From Brevundimonas sp. G8 (GTDB lineage Bacteria; Pseudomonadota; Alphaproteobacteria; Caulobacterales; Caulobacteraceae), in contig NZ_LR732816.1 in the NCBI RefSeq assembly GCF_902506205.1, positions 3,257,311 to 3,321,310 on the forward strand: 64,000 bases of DNA, in the 5' to 3' direction. Made by a program: the position numbers and the translations under genes. How positions within the stretch are numbered: position 1 is the first letter of the stretch; the number at the start of each line of letters is the position of its first letter. Shown here one piece after another: positions 33,550-42,478 of the stretch. The notes under the pieces were generated by a model. It worked only from the letters and a program-made list of their open reading frames with translations. It was not told where the DNA came from and made no database searches.

Positions 33550-33930
33550 TCAGAACACCGTGACACTTGTGATGCAGCCGTTATCGACGGTCATCACGGT
33601 CAGGGCTTCGCTGTCATCGACACCGCGAAGGCGTGTGACCACTGCAATCTCCGTGGCCGTCCCGGCCATGCCAGTGATGACCGGATACTGGTTGGGCCTG
33701 TCGGTCGGCTTCAGCCGGTCATAGAATTCAAGGTCCGTGAGGGTCTCGCTTGGCAGCCTCCACACGGCGCCAGGGCGAGTCACCCATCGGATAGGCCCGG
33801 CGTTGCGCTCTTCCAGCCCCTGAAAGTAAGCCCGCGCCGCTTCGGGTGCGGTGCGAGCTCGATCCGGGCCGCCGCTCTGGCAGGATCCGTATTGAAAGAC
33901 CGCCAGGGCCAGCGCCATCATCACCGCCAT
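33550..33930 (-). CDS. Small exported protein
   Basis: A 126-residue protein with an N-terminal hydrophobic segment ('MAVMMALALAVFQYGSC'). The Cys at 17 has Y-G-S before it, a poor lipobox, so plain export is as likely as lipidation. The mature part ('EAARAYFQGLEERNAGPIRW..', 'LTDLEFYDRLKPTDRPNQYP', 'TEIAVVTRLRG..ALTVMTVDNGCI') has the helix-then-sheet pattern of NTF2/SnoaL-like folds. This is a fold guess; no family is recognised. It lies upstream of the SH3-membrane protein fragment on the same strand. Confidence 0.55.
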   Translation of the reverse strand: MAVMMALALAVFQYGSCQSGGPDRARTAPEAARAYFQGLEERNAGPIRWVTRPGAVWRLPSETLTDLEFYDRLKPTDRPNQYPVITGMAGTATEIAVVTRLRGVDDSEALTVMTVDNGCITSVTVF

Positions 33931-34059
33931 GGCTGAACGTCCCGGCGATCTTCACCCTGGCTGAGGGGCGCTGCCGATGCGTACCGGGGCGCCGACGGCA
34001 AGCGGGTCCGCGACGGCGTCGGCCGCACTGCCAAGGCGCCTTGGACCTTCGGCGTCCCC

Positions 34060-34455
34060 CTAACCATCAGCCTTGGCCCCATCAGGGTTGAGACCTGCCG
34101 CTTCGGCGTCTTCGAACAGATCGATGTAGCGCCCTTCGATCAAACCCCAAGGCTTTTCGACGGCAGGCGTGTCGACGACGCCGCGCCAGGCGCCAGTCCG
34201 ATAGGCGAGCGGGATCGGATCGCGATTGGGATTGAGTCCCTCGGCCTCGAGAGCGTCGAACCAGCGGTCGCGCTGGGAGTCAGAAAGCGCCTCGCCGCAC
34301 CAGGGACAGAAAAACAGCTGCTGCTTGGCGTCGCCGGCGGCCAGCCAGTAGTGATCGAAACGCACATCGTATCGCACCGTGCCCCAGTTGTTCTGCGGGT
34401 GGCGCGCCATGTGATCGGCGTTGCAGAGCCGAACGTCGTCGCGGGGATCGGTCAT
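34060..34455 (-). CDS. DUF6980-like zinc-ribbon protein
   Basis: A 131-residue protein from the ATG at 34455, which overlaps the lipoprotein stop by 4 nt. It shows 'DVRLCNADHMARHPQNNWG', 'VRYDVRFDHYWL', 'FFCPWCGEALSDSQRDRWFD' and 'IPLAYRTGAWRG'. The CPWCG...L..S.RD.WFD.LE pattern is that of DUF6980 proteins, with a CxxC zinc-ribbon half. The activity of the family is not known. It is the last gene of the minus-strand run that starts at the CHAT gene (CHAT, Sel1, lipoprotein, DUF6980). Confidence 0.7.
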   Translation of the reverse strand: MTDPRDDVRLCNADHMARHPQNNWGTVRYDVRFDHYWLAAGDAKQQLFFCPWCGEALSDSQRDRWFDALEAEGLNPNRDPIPLAYRTGAWRGVVDTPAVEKPWGLIEGRYIDLFEDAEAAGLNPDGAKADG

Positions 34456-35699
34456 GACAGGGCGACGCAGCGGTCGCTGCGCCAGTCCGCCGCCGCCTGC
34501 TCCTGCGGTTCGTCGTAGCGGCTCGCAAACACCGCAGCCCGCTCCCTCACCTCCGTCGGCGACAATCTCGGCGCGGCCGCTTCGTAGCGGGCGCGGTAGA
34601 TCTGCAGCATCGCGGTCTCGTGCGCAGCGAACCGACGCCGATCCGCGTCTGTCCCGTCCGACGTGTGTCGCCGTGCGACAGCCTCTGCGGCGGCCATGCA
34701 TTCAAGCCAGGTCTCTGCATTGATCAGCAGACGGGGGTTCCAATGTCCCTCTCCGCTGTCGCGCAACCTCCGTGTCGCCGGATCCCATGCGTAGAAGCGT
34801 GTAGGGCAGCCCGGCCCGTCCTGACAGAGCGCCTCATCCCGTAGACCGAACTCGGCCGGTCCCGTCGGCCGCAGTTCAACGACATAGTTCGGATTTTCAA
34901 CGGTCAGCGCGACGGTCCAGCCGTCGCCTGTGCTGGCCACCACCGTCACGCCCAGGACCGGCATGGCGATCGCATCATCGACGGCGGAATGGCAGCCGAT
35001 ATATTTAGAGCCGACGATCCAGTCGCGGCGGCCGTCGCCGTTGAGATCGGGACTGGTCACGCCCGGGTATTCGCCGCCATCCACCAGGCCGCCGGCCTGA
35101 CCACAGACGGCGTCTCGGCGAGCGATCTCGGCCGCGACGGCGGCGGGATAGGGCTCCGGCGCGATGGGCTGGAATAGCGGACCGACGAGGTAGCCGACGC
35201 CCTCGCGGTTGAAGGCCTCGTCAAGCCGGCCGCGGGCGTCGTTCCAGACGAAGCGGCGCAGACAGGGTTCCGATCCGGTCGCATCGCAGTTGGCGCCGTG
35301 AATGTCGATATCGAGCATGGTCGGATCGCCGGGCATCAGCCGCCAGTCGAGAACCTGTTCGCTGAACGTGAGCACATGACGCCCCTGTCGGGCGACCCAG
35401 AGTTCCTTGGTGCACCCCCCCGTGCCGCACCAGCCGGCGTCGCCGGTCTTCTCATAGTCGATCACCCAGTCGTCGCCGGCAGGCGTGATCGAGACGGGAG
35501 AGGCGAGGCGCGAGACGGCGAACGGACCGGCCGGCTCATCCATCGCCCGCAGCGAGTCCGCGACTGACGAGGAGACGTCCGCCGGCAATCGGGTCGTGCA
35601 GCCGGTTAAGGCCACGCCAAGGCCGAACGCGATCACCAGGGCCTGCGCCGCCCGGGGGGCGCGTCGGGGGATGCGGAGATATGCCGGGGCGCGCCACAT
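34452..35699 (-). CDS. Lipoprotein with an FG-GAP-like calcium loop
   Basis: A 415-residue protein. 'QALVIAFGLGVALTGCTT' is a lipoprotein signal with lipobox L-T-G-C. The mature part is beta-rich with several Cys pairs ('WCGTGGCTKE', 'ANCDATGSEPCLRR', 'LCQDGPGCPTR'). One D-x-N-x-D-G-x-x-D loop ('PDLNGDGRRDWIVGS') is typical of FG-GAP or integrin-like calcium sites. A helical C-terminus follows. The ATG at 35699 begins 1 nt after the Sel1 gene's stop. It is probably an outer-membrane- or periplasm-anchored partner of the CHAT/Sel1 proteins. No family is named with confidence. Confidence 0.7.
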   Translation of the reverse strand: MWRAPAYLRIPRRAPRAAQALVIAFGLGVALTGCTTRLPADVSSSVADSLRAMDEPAGPFAVSRLASPVSITPAGDDWVIDYEKTGDAGWCGTGGCTKELWVARQGRHVLTFSEQVLDWRLMPGDPTMLDIDIHGANCDATGSEPCLRRFVWNDARGRLDEAFNREGVGYLVGPLFQPIAPEPYPAAVAAEIARRDAVCGQAGGLVDGGEYPGVTSPDLNGDGRRDWIVGSKYIGCHSAVDDAIAMPVLGVTVVASTGDGWTVALTVENPNYVVELRPTGPAEFGLRDEALCQDGPGCPTRFYAWDPATRRLRDSGEGHWNPRLLINAETWLECMAAAEAVARRHTSDGTDADRRRFAAHETAMLQIYRARYEAAAPRLSPTEVRERAAVFASRYDEPQEQAAADWRSDRCVALS

Positions 35700-35700
35700 C

Positions 35701-36942
35701 CTACTTCTTCCGTCCAGCAGGGCGCGCGATCTCGCCGACGCCGTCGAGCGGCGCGCGGCCGATCGTGTAACCGCCGGTCCGCACATCCGTCATCGCCTCG
35801 ATCGCTTCCGCATCGCCGGCTTCGGCCGCGCGGTTCCACCAATAGATGGCGTCCTCCTCCTGCTCGGGGACGCCCAGGCCCTCATTGTAGAGATCGCCCA
35901 GCAGCTTCTGAGACTTTGCGTCGTCCGCGACGGCAGCCTTTCTGATGATGGCCGCACCTGAAGCCGGATCCTTTGGATAGCCCTTGCCCTGAACGAGCAT
36001 CAGACCGTAGTTCCGCATGGACTCCGCGTCACCGCCGTCGGCGCCTTGCTTGAGCAGCCGATAGCCCTCAGCCTCCGACCCGCCGCCGCGTCCCATCAGA
36101 TAGAGCCCGCCCAGCAGGCCTGACGAACCCGGCTCCCCCTGCTCTGCAGCGGCTTTCAGATATCTGACCGCCAGACCATCGTCCTGAGGCACGGTAAAGC
36201 CCATGACATACAGGCTGCCCAGCAAGGCCTGAGCCCCAATCTCGCCGGCGTCCGCCGCCGCGATCACCAGCGGCGATGCGGCCTCCGGGTCTTCGGACCA
36301 GACGCTGAAGGCGTATTGCATCTGGCCGAAACTGTTTCCGGCGTCCGAGGCCGCCTTCAGCCAGCGGCGCGCGTCCTGCGGCTCGGCGGAGCCGCCGATG
36401 CCCTCCTTCAGGAAGAAGCCGTAGTTGGCCTGGCTCTGGGCGTGGCCCATGCGCGCAGCCTGACCGAACAGGCGACGCGCCGCCGCATCGTCACGCGGCA
36501 CGCCCTCAAAGCCGGTGTAATAGATGCGTGCGAGATTGTAGGCCGCGCCGCCGTCGCCGCCATTCGCGGCCGCCGTCAGCCGGGCCAGCATCTGCGGCGT
36601 GGTCTCCTCGACGCGGAAGGTGGAGGTGTAGCTGTCCACCACGCTCTGGGGACCGCTCGACACGTCGCTCGCGCCGGCGGCCCAGCCCGGTGCCCCGGAC
36701 GACGAGGACCCAGCCCCTGGCGTCATGCCGGAGTTCGCCCCCTGGCGCGCGGCATTGGCGGCGTTCTGCTGCTGGACCAGGTTGCGATCGGCGCTCGCCT
36801 GATCGGCCCTGGCCGCCTCCTGGCGCATCGACGCCATCTGCCGCTGCCGGTTGGCCTCATCCGTCTGCGGATCCGCCATTGCGGACCCGGCCGCCAGTCC
36901 CATGGCCAGACCGCACAACAGCCTCAGTCGCATCGCCTTCAT
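35701..36942 (-). CDS. Exported Sel1-repeat protein
   Basis: A 413-residue protein from the ATG at 36942 (GGAGG 6 nt upstream), with a signal peptide ('LRLLCGLAMGLAAGSAMA'), a Gln/Ala-rich linker, and from about residue 100 a series of Sel1-type (TPR-like) repeats. Examples are 'GGAAYNLARIYYTGFEGVPR', 'AQSQANYGFFLKEGIGG', 'IGAQALLGSLYVMGFTVPQD', 'GSSGLLGGLYLMGRGG' and 'AKSQKLLGDLYNEGLGVPEQ'. Such solenoids are protein-interaction scaffolds, often in the periplasm. It lies 67 nt after the CHAT gene and is followed directly by the lipoprotein gene. An adaptor role for the CHAT protease is plausible but inferred. Confidence 0.88.
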   Translation of the reverse strand: MKAMRLRLLCGLAMGLAAGSAMADPQTDEANRQRQMASMRQEAARADQASADRNLVQQQNAANAARQGANSGMTPGAGSSSSGAPGWAAGASDVSSGPQSVVDSYTSTFRVEETTPQMLARLTAAANGGDGGAAYNLARIYYTGFEGVPRDDAAARRLFGQAARMGHAQSQANYGFFLKEGIGGSAEPQDARRWLKAASDAGNSFGQMQYAFSVWSEDPEAASPLVIAAADAGEIGAQALLGSLYVMGFTVPQDDGLAVRYLKAAAEQGEPGSSGLLGGLYLMGRGGGSEAEGYRLLKQGADGGDAESMRNYGLMLVQGKGYPKDPASGAAIIRKAAVADDAKSQKLLGDLYNEGLGVPEQEEDAIYWWNRAAEAGDAEAIEAMTDVRTGGYTIGRAPLDGVGEIARPAGRKK

Positions 36943-37009
36943 ACCCATCCTCCCCATCCCTCCCCGCAGGATGGACGTCCAGGGCGCCCGCGTCGTCTGA
37001 CGATTGCCG

Positions 37010-38587
37010 TCAGTCGGCGGTGATCCTGACCGCGCCATCCCCGACGACGCTGAACGACGACCATTGCGACGGGTGCGCAAACGATGGGTCGGACCGGTCC
37101 TGCATCATTTCCAGGGCGGCGCGATGCAGGGCGTAGGCGACGCCTTCACGGTTCCGACGCGCCAGCGTGACGGCGCGGACGGAGAGCCGCTCGGCGACAT
37201 CGTCACGGATGCGCCAGTTCGACACCATCAGGGCGCGTGCGCCGGCATAGAAGAAGGCGCGCGACAGACTGTTCAGCCCCAGCGCCTGCGGATCGTCCCG
37301 ACCGGTGTCGCAGGCGCTCAGGATGATCAGGTCGGCATTCAGTCGCAACCGGGCCGCCTCGCTCGCCGTCAGCAGACCGTCGTCGTCCTGTTCCGACTGG
37401 GGCGGCGGGGTCAGCACCAGGGCCGGTTCCTGCCCCATCCCCGATCGCGCTTCGCGACCGGAAAGGGCGTGGGTGGCGAAGGCGATCACGGCGGCGTCTG
37501 AGAAGTCTGTGCGCCGCACCGCCGCCTCGGTCGCGTCGTCCCCCAGCCTGACCGCGCGTCGGGGACTGCCGAGCGCCCGCGCCAGGCCCGCGAGCTCCCG
37601 GCGGGCGGCCGGCAAGGGCGCCAGAGCCTTGGGCTCGGCGCCTTCCGGATAGGCCTGGGTATCCACGTCCCCGAAGCCCGCGAAGCCCCGCCCCGCCTTG
37701 CGCGTCGCGCGCCGCGTCGCCTTGAGGCTGACGACGGCGGGCAGGAGGGCGAACGCATGGCGGCGTTCAAGCCAGGCCGTTGCGCGCAGGGCGGCGGGAT
37801 CCCGGTCATCTCCCAACGGCGCTGCGGTGACGAGGACGCCGGGCGGCACGCTGCGAAGCGGGCCGTCCGCGACGACATAGACCAATCGGCGATCGGCCAG
37901 GGTCGCCTCCAGCGGCTGCCACAGGGCCCGGTAGAGCGCATAGGCGGACGCGCGATCGAACCCGCCGGTGGAGCGGCCGGGCCTTGCCGCGTCGACAGCC
38001 CCCCGTCCCCCCTCCGGACGCAGGCCCGACTGCAGCCTGGAGGCCGCCGCCTCGATTTCGCCCGCGGTCAGGTCGGACCGTCGCCACACGGCCGTCTCAT
38101 GGGTGACGGCCCAGACATAGGCGCCCCGGTCCGTCGGAAGGATCAGCACGAGCGCCTCCTCCGGCGTCAGCAAGGCCTGGACCTGGGCGACGGTAAGGGG
38201 GGCCGGATCGGTCAGCTCGGCAAAGGCGGGGAAGGTCTCGTCCAACCGCTGACGCAGGTTCGCCGCCGCCTGGGTGGCCTGTTCGAGATCCGCCGCGACG
38301 CCACGGGCGCGTTCGGCGGCCGGCGCGCCCTGCGCGCGCAGCGACGCGAGAACGGTCTCGAGCGCGCGACGCCGCGCCTCGGCCTCTCTGTGGGCCTCAA
38401 AAACCGTTTTCAGGGCCGGGTCGTCGGCGGCGATCCGAGCTGCGCCGTCCGCGAGGGCGGCGCCGGCACCGGGTGCGCTGGCCAGCTGAGCGTCCTCGAA
38501 CGCCGGCTCCAGAGACGGTCGCGTCTGGGCAGAGGCCGAGCCCATACATGACAGGCCGATCATCGCGGCCACAATCCAAATTCTCAC
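37010..38587 (-). CDS. Exported CHAT-domain (caspase-like) protein
   Basis: A 525-residue protein from a GTG (38587) with GGGGAAG just upstream. The signal peptide ends 'GSASAQ' near residue 21. After a helical coiled segment (about 60-125) comes a CHAT domain with the caspase-type dyad: His373 in 'AFATHALSGREA' and Cys426 in 'IILSACDTGRDD'. The usual end motif 'GARALMVSNWRIRDDVAERL' is present. CHAT proteins are cysteine peptidases of the separase/caspase clan, usually paired with TPR proteins. Here a TPR gene is divergent next door and a Sel1 protein is downstream. The export signal is noteworthy, since many CHAT proteins are cytosolic. It is probably the head of a four-gene minus-strand operon. 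Confidence 0.9.
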   Translation of the reverse strand: MRIWIVAAMIGLSCMGSASAQTRPSLEPAFEDAQLASAPGAGAALADGAARIAADDPALKTVFEAHREAEARRRALETVLASLRAQGAPAAERARGVAADLEQATQAAANLRQRLDETFPAFAELTDPAPLTVAQVQALLTPEEALVLILPTDRGAYVWAVTHETAVWRRSDLTAGEIEAAASRLQSGLRPEGGRGAVDAARPGRSTGGFDRASAYALYRALWQPLEATLADRRLVYVVADGPLRSVPPGVLVTAAPLGDDRDPAALRATAWLERRHAFALLPAVVSLKATRRATRKAGRGFAGFGDVDTQAYPEGAEPKALAPLPAARRELAGLARALGSPRRAVRLGDDATEAAVRRTDFSDAAVIAFATHALSGREARSGMGQEPALVLTPPPQSEQDDDGLLTASEAARLRLNADLIILSACDTGRDDPQALGLNSLSRAFFYAGARALMVSNWRIRDDVAERLSVRAVTLARRNREGVAYALHRAALEMMQDRSDPSFAHPSQWSSFSVVGDGAVRITAD

Positions 38588-38676
38588 GCGTCTTCCCCCG
38601 GCTTTTCAGTGATCTTGCTTGACATTACAGCGTATGGCGAGCGCCATTCCGCCAAGATCAGAGGAAGCGCCGGAAA
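38588..38676. promoter_or_regulatory. Divergent promoter between CHAT and TPR genes
   Basis: An 89-nt spacer with starts on both sides. A perfect sigma70-type -35 hexamer TTGACA (38619-38624) reads toward the plus-strand TPR gene; no clear -10 was seen. A pair of near-complementary GGCGAG/GCGCCATT stretches follows. The short distance implies overlapping promoters and joint control. Confidence 0.4.
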
Positions 38677-40245
38677 ATGCTGCGATTGGTGATCATGCTC
38701 ACGCTGGGCGCAGCGCCCGGCGTTTCGGACCCCGTCGTTCTCGGGGCTCGTGACGCAATCCTGGCCGATATCCAGGCGGCGACTGTCGCGCGCGAGAGCG
38801 GCCGCCTTGACGACGCCTTCACCGCGGCCGACCGCGCCATCGCATCGGCCCGCGCCGTCCAGCCTGCTGACCCGGTGCTCCTGTCCGACGCCCTCGTCGC
38901 GCGTTGCGACGCCATGGCCAACCGGCCCCAGCCCGATATCGCCGACTGCCTCGAGGCGCTGTCGCTGCGTGAAGGGGCGCTGCCGCCCGACGATCCCAGA
39001 CTTCACAATCTTCGGATCCAGATCGCGGTTCACAAGATCATGGCCGGCAAGCCTGCCGAGGCCCAGACGGACATCGAGGCCGCGCTCGCCGGTCTCCGGC
39101 GCTCGCCGATGACGCCGGCGATGCGGACAGACATCGGCATGGGGATCGCCACCCTGGGAATGGCCCAGCAGGCGCAAGATCAGAGACGAGACGCCGAAGC
39201 CGCCTACAGGGCGGCGATCGCCGAGCTGGGGGCCGCGGACGAGACAGGGCAGCGCTACCGCCCGCTGGTCTACAACTACCTGAACATCCTGTTGCTGAAT
39301 GAGGGCCGGCTCCTTGAGGCGCTCGCCGAGTCCGAACGGTCTGTCGCGATCCAGCGCGCCGCCGCTCTCCAGGGCGACCCGACCCTGATCGGCGCGCTGA
39401 GAGCACTCGCCGCCGCCCAGCAGCGCGCCGGCCGTTTGGAGGACGCCGATCGCACCCTGCGCGAACAGTTGGCCCTGCTGGACGAGCAGCAATCTCCCCA
39501 ACCCTCCCTCAAAGCCAATGCGCTTTCGGGGCTGGGTTCGCTCTACATCGACATGGGCCGCCCCGATCTGGCGCGGCCGCTTCTCGATCAGGCGGTCGCA
39601 ACCTATCACGAAGGGGGAGAGGCCGGCCGTCGGTCGGCGACGACGGCGCAGGGCTATCTGGCGGATCTGGATCTGTCGTCGGGCGATCCGGCCGCCGCCG
39701 TCGCCCGGCTCGAGGCGGCGCTCGACGATCTTGGCCTCGAGGTCTCCGGCCAGCAGGGGCGTGCGGCCCTTTTGGCGCAGCTGGCCCGGACTCGGGAAGA
39801 GGCAGGCGATCCGGCCGGCGCCGCGCGCGACGCCGCTGCAGCCCTCGAGATCTACAGCCGCATTGCGCCGTCTGCGCCGGCGACGTCCGGCCCGCTCCTT
39901 ATTCTGGCGCGGGCGGATTTGCGCGACGGTCGGCTCGACCAGGCGCGCGAGAGACTCGACGCCGCTGTCGGCGTTGCGCGCGCGCGGCCCGTGTTGGCGC
40001 CGACCAGGATCGCGGCGGAGACGGCGCGGATCGATCTCGCCCTGGCCCAGCCGGGCCCGTTGGCCGCGGACCTGGACCGTCTCGCCGACGAGGCGGCGCA
40101 GGGCGCGCGGGACCTGGTGCTGAGCTCAGCCCGCGCCGGCGTTCCCGCCCAGGGCCTGGCCGACACGACCCGGAGCGCCTTCGTCAATCGCATAGAGGCG
40201 GCGTGGCGACGCGGGGCCGCCACGCCAAGCGCCGGTCAGCGATAA
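38677..40245 (+). CDS. Tetratricopeptide-repeat protein
   Basis: A 522-residue protein made almost entirely of TPR-like helix pairs. Examples are 'RLDDAFTAADRAIASARAVQ', 'RRDAEAAYRAAIAELGAA', 'YNYLNILLLNEGRLLEALAE', 'QQRAGRLEDADRTLREQLAL', 'LYIDMGRPDLARPLLDQAVA' and 'AGDPAGAARDAAAALEIYSR'. A short hydrophobic N-terminus ('MLRLVIMLTLGAAPGVS') suggests export. TPR proteins are the usual partners of CHAT peptidases, so the divergent CHAT gene is its likely partner. Its end overlaps the convergent small exported protein gene by 10 nt. Confidence 0.85.
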   Translation: MLRLVIMLTLGAAPGVSDPVVLGARDAILADIQAATVARESGRLDDAFTAADRAIASARAVQPADPVLLSDALVARCDAMANRPQPDIADCLEALSLREGALPPDDPRLHNLRIQIAVHKIMAGKPAEAQTDIEAALAGLRRSPMTPAMRTDIGMGIATLGMAQQAQDQRRDAEAAYRAAIAELGAADETGQRYRPLVYNYLNILLLNEGRLLEALAESERSVAIQRAAALQGDPTLIGALRALAAAQQRAGRLEDADRTLREQLALLDEQQSPQPSLKANALSGLGSLYIDMGRPDLARPLLDQAVATYHEGGEAGRRSATTAQGYLADLDLSSGDPAAAVARLEAALDDLGLEVSGQQGRAALLAQLARTREEAGDPAGAARDAAAALEIYSRIAPSAPATSGPLLILARADLRDGRLDQARERLDAAVGVARARPVLAPTRIAAETARIDLALAQPGPLAADLDRLADEAAQGARDLVLSSARAGVPAQGLADTTRSAFVNRIEAAWRRGAATPSAGQR

Positions 40246-40592
40246 CGATATTCGCTGATGCTGCAGACATTGATGCGTTCCCGAACAAGGACGTCGCCAT
40301 CGGCGAAGACCGCCTTGAAGTCGTAGAGGCAGGCGCCGGTGCCGTCGTCGATGTTGATCCGGACCGACTGGCCGGCGCGCAGAACGTCCTGGCCCAAGAT
40401 GTCCTCCTCCCAGTCGTCAGCGTCGACGCTGGAGGCATAGAACTGGGTCATCGTCACCCGGGTGTCGTTGATGATGCGGACCCGACGGTCGGCGCCCGCG
40501 CCGGCGACGGCCGGGGCGGCGACGCCGAGGGCTAGGGTCGCCATGGCGGCGGTCAGGCCGATGGCGCGAATGAAGCTCTTGCGATTGATCAT
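40236..40592 (-). CDS. Small exported protein of a conserved alphaproteobacterial family
   Basis: A 118-residue protein with a signal peptide ('FIRAIGLTAAMATLALGVAA', cleavage near 'AVAGA'). The mature part is 'RRVRIINDTRVTMTQFYASS', 'DDWEEDILGQDVLRAGQSVR', 'INIDDGTGACLYDFKAVFAD' and a Cys near the end. This pattern (INDT..T...FYAS....W..DILG.DVL..G.SV.INIDDG...C.YDF.A.F.DG) recurs in exported proteins of alphaproteobacteria, but no function is known to me. The two Cys residues may form a disulphide. It is convergent with the TPR gene. Confidence 0.75.
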   Translation of the reverse strand: MINRKSFIRAIGLTAAMATLALGVAAPAVAGAGADRRVRIINDTRVTMTQFYASSVDADDWEEDILGQDVLRAGQSVRINIDDGTGACLYDFKAVFADGDVLVRERINVCSISEYRYR

Positions 40593-40708
40593 GACGGTTC
40601 CTCTCCGCAGACGTCCCTTCGACGTCGATGGCGCAACCGTGCCTCAGAACCGGAATGGGCCCCACTTACCGTCGCCGTCAGGCTGGCTCGTGAAGCTTAC
40701 ATTCCCCG

Positions 40709-42478
40709 TCATGGTCCCACCACGACGGGAAAGGCCGCCGCCACGGACGCCTGACCCGGAGGCGGCCCCGATGCGGCGCCGCGTCGGATGTCGGCGTCCA
40801 GCGCCTCGACGAGCCAGGTTGACAGGGCGTCCGACGTCGCCCCTCCCAGACCCCCGCGAACCGCCCGGCTCGGGTGCGAGAGATAGCGCAGATCGGCCGG
40901 GAAGCGCGTCGTCGCGGGGGTCGCGAGAACCGCTAGATGTTCGGTCACCCGTGCGGGTTCCGTCGTGAATCTGAGCGCCGCCGTCCGGTGCTCTCCCGGA
41001 GCCAGGCGCACGCTATCGACGGGATGCAGGCTGGGCGCGACGACCCCGCCGTCGGCGGCGAGGTAGAGAAGATTGACGTCGAGCGCCGAAGGGCCGGCGT
41101 TTGCGACGTCGAGATAGAGCCGGTCGCAGGCCTGCATCTCGGGCAGGGCGAACAGTGAGACGGGGATGGCGGAGACGGGCGGCGCCTCGGCGTCGACCGG
41201 GGCGTCGCAGGCCATCGCCGGGCGACGGTCGAGCCACGCGGCGACGGCCAGGCTGTCCGGCGCCCAGCCGCCGTCCAGGGCGGCGATGGCCGCCAGGACT
41301 CGCGCCGCCGACGTCTCGGCGCGACCCCGGTCCGCCGACGTCAATCGCGCCGAGACGGCGTCCGGCGAACCCGGGCTTAGGAGGGCGCGCCCGATCGTCA
41401 CCTGCGTCACCTCGGCATAGCCGACGGCCGCGCTTGCGGCGTTTTCCAGGACGACCCGGTCGCCGTCGATCAGCCCCTCCTCCGCGCCGGCCGCGACCGT
41501 GACCTCAGTGCCGCGACGGGTCACGCCGAACCGACGCTGACGCCCGGGGGCCAGATTCAGAACCGGTCCGTCGAGATCGCCCTCGAACACCGGACGCGGG
41601 GCGTCCGGCCCCAATCGACCGTCCGCCGAGAGTAGACCTGCTGCAAGGTCGCGAAGACTGCGGGTTCGGCCGGCGTCCAAACTTCGCGCGAGCGCGTTCG
41701 AGAAGACCGATCCCTGGTCCGTCGCGATCGCCAGCCCGTCCTGCGCCGCCGCGTAGAAGCCGGCGAAGGCGCCGAACGTTCCGCTCTCGTCCGAAGTCCC
41801 GAGCCGGGCGTCGGCGACCATCCCTGTTTTCGGCGACCGAGAGGCCGTAAGCGGCCCGTCGAAGGTCGCGCCGGCGCCCTGCGTGCGCGACACGGTCTTG
41901 ACCATCCCTTCGATTGCAGGGCGTCCGCGCGTCACCCCCGCGCCATAGCAGGCGTCCACGACGAGCCAGACATCGACGCCGCGCCGGCGAAGTCGCGCGA
42001 TGGCCGCCGCCGCCTCATGGTCTGCGATCGCGCCCTGGTCGGGCTGTCCCGCCGCATCGACCGTCGCGTCCGAGGCCAGCCAGACCTCTTCAAGCCCGTC
42101 GCCTTCCCCGGCGTCCGCCCGGCTCGGGCGACGCCCCCCGTGACCCGAGAAATAGATCAGAACCTTGTCGCCAGCTTGGGCGCTGAACGTCAGTCGGTCT
42201 AGGGCCTCGAGGATATCGGAACGGGTGGCGCCGCGCGGTCCCGCCTCATCGGAAAGGGTCGTGATCGCGGCCTCGCCGAGCCCGGCCGCCCGAAGCGCGC
42301 TGCCGATGCGCGCAATATCACGCGCCGGCGCCGCGAGACTGTAGTCGCGGGGCAGAGCCGCATACTGGCCAACCCCGATCAACAGGGCGCGGCTTTCCGC
42401 CCTGAGCGCGGTCGCCGACGCCCAGGCGACGAGCGCCAGAACGATCGCGAGCGCGCGCGCCACGCTAGTTGGTGCCAT
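40709..42478 (-). CDS. Exported caspase-family (C14) peptidase
   Basis: A 589-residue protein. After a signal peptide ('VARALAIVLALVAWASATAL') the caspase fold starts with 'SRALLIGVGQYAALP'. The catalytic dyad is His113 in 'IYFSGHGGRRP' and Cys177 in 'VVDACYGAG'. The C-terminal half (about 300-589) is beta-rich and probably forms ligand- or partner-binding domains. It is the second caspase-clan protein within 6 kb. The ATG at 42478 lies within the end of the upstream gene (14-nt overlap), so the two are coupled; a GTG at 42502 is an alternative start. Substrates of bacterial orthocaspases are usually cleaved after Arg or Lys, but this cannot be confirmed here. Confidence 0.9.
   Translation of the reverse strand: MAPTSVARALAIVLALVAWASATALRAESRALLIGVGQYAALPRDYSLAAPARDIARIGSALRAAGLGEAAITTLSDEAGPRGATRSDILEALDRLTFSAQAGDKVLIYFSGHGGRRPSRADAGEGDGLEEVWLASDATVDAAGQPDQGAIADHEAAAAIARLRRRGVDVWLVVDACYGAGVTRGRPAIEGMVKTVSRTQGAGATFDGPLTASRSPKTGMVADARLGTSDESGTFGAFAGFYAAAQDGLAIATDQGSVFSNALARSLDAGRTRSLRDLAAGLLSADGRLGPDAPRPVFEGDLDGPVLNLAPGRQRRFGVTRRGTEVTVAAGAEEGLIDGDRVVLENAASAAVGYAEVTQVTIGRALLSPGSPDAVSARLTSADRGRAETSAARVLAAIAALDGGWAPDSLAVAAWLDRRPAMACDAPVDAEAPPVSAIPVSLFALPEMQACDRLYLDVANAGPSALDVNLLYLAADGGVVAPSLHPVDSVRLAPGEHRTAALRFTTEPARVTEHLAVLATPATTRFPADLRYLSHPSRAVRGGLGGATSDALSTWLVEALDADIRRGAASGPPPGQASVAAAFPVVVGP

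Noticed and set aside
33846..34091. Plus-strand frame in the spacer between two minus-strand genes
   Set aside because: Overlaps the signal-peptide gene antisense and is Pro/Arg-rich.
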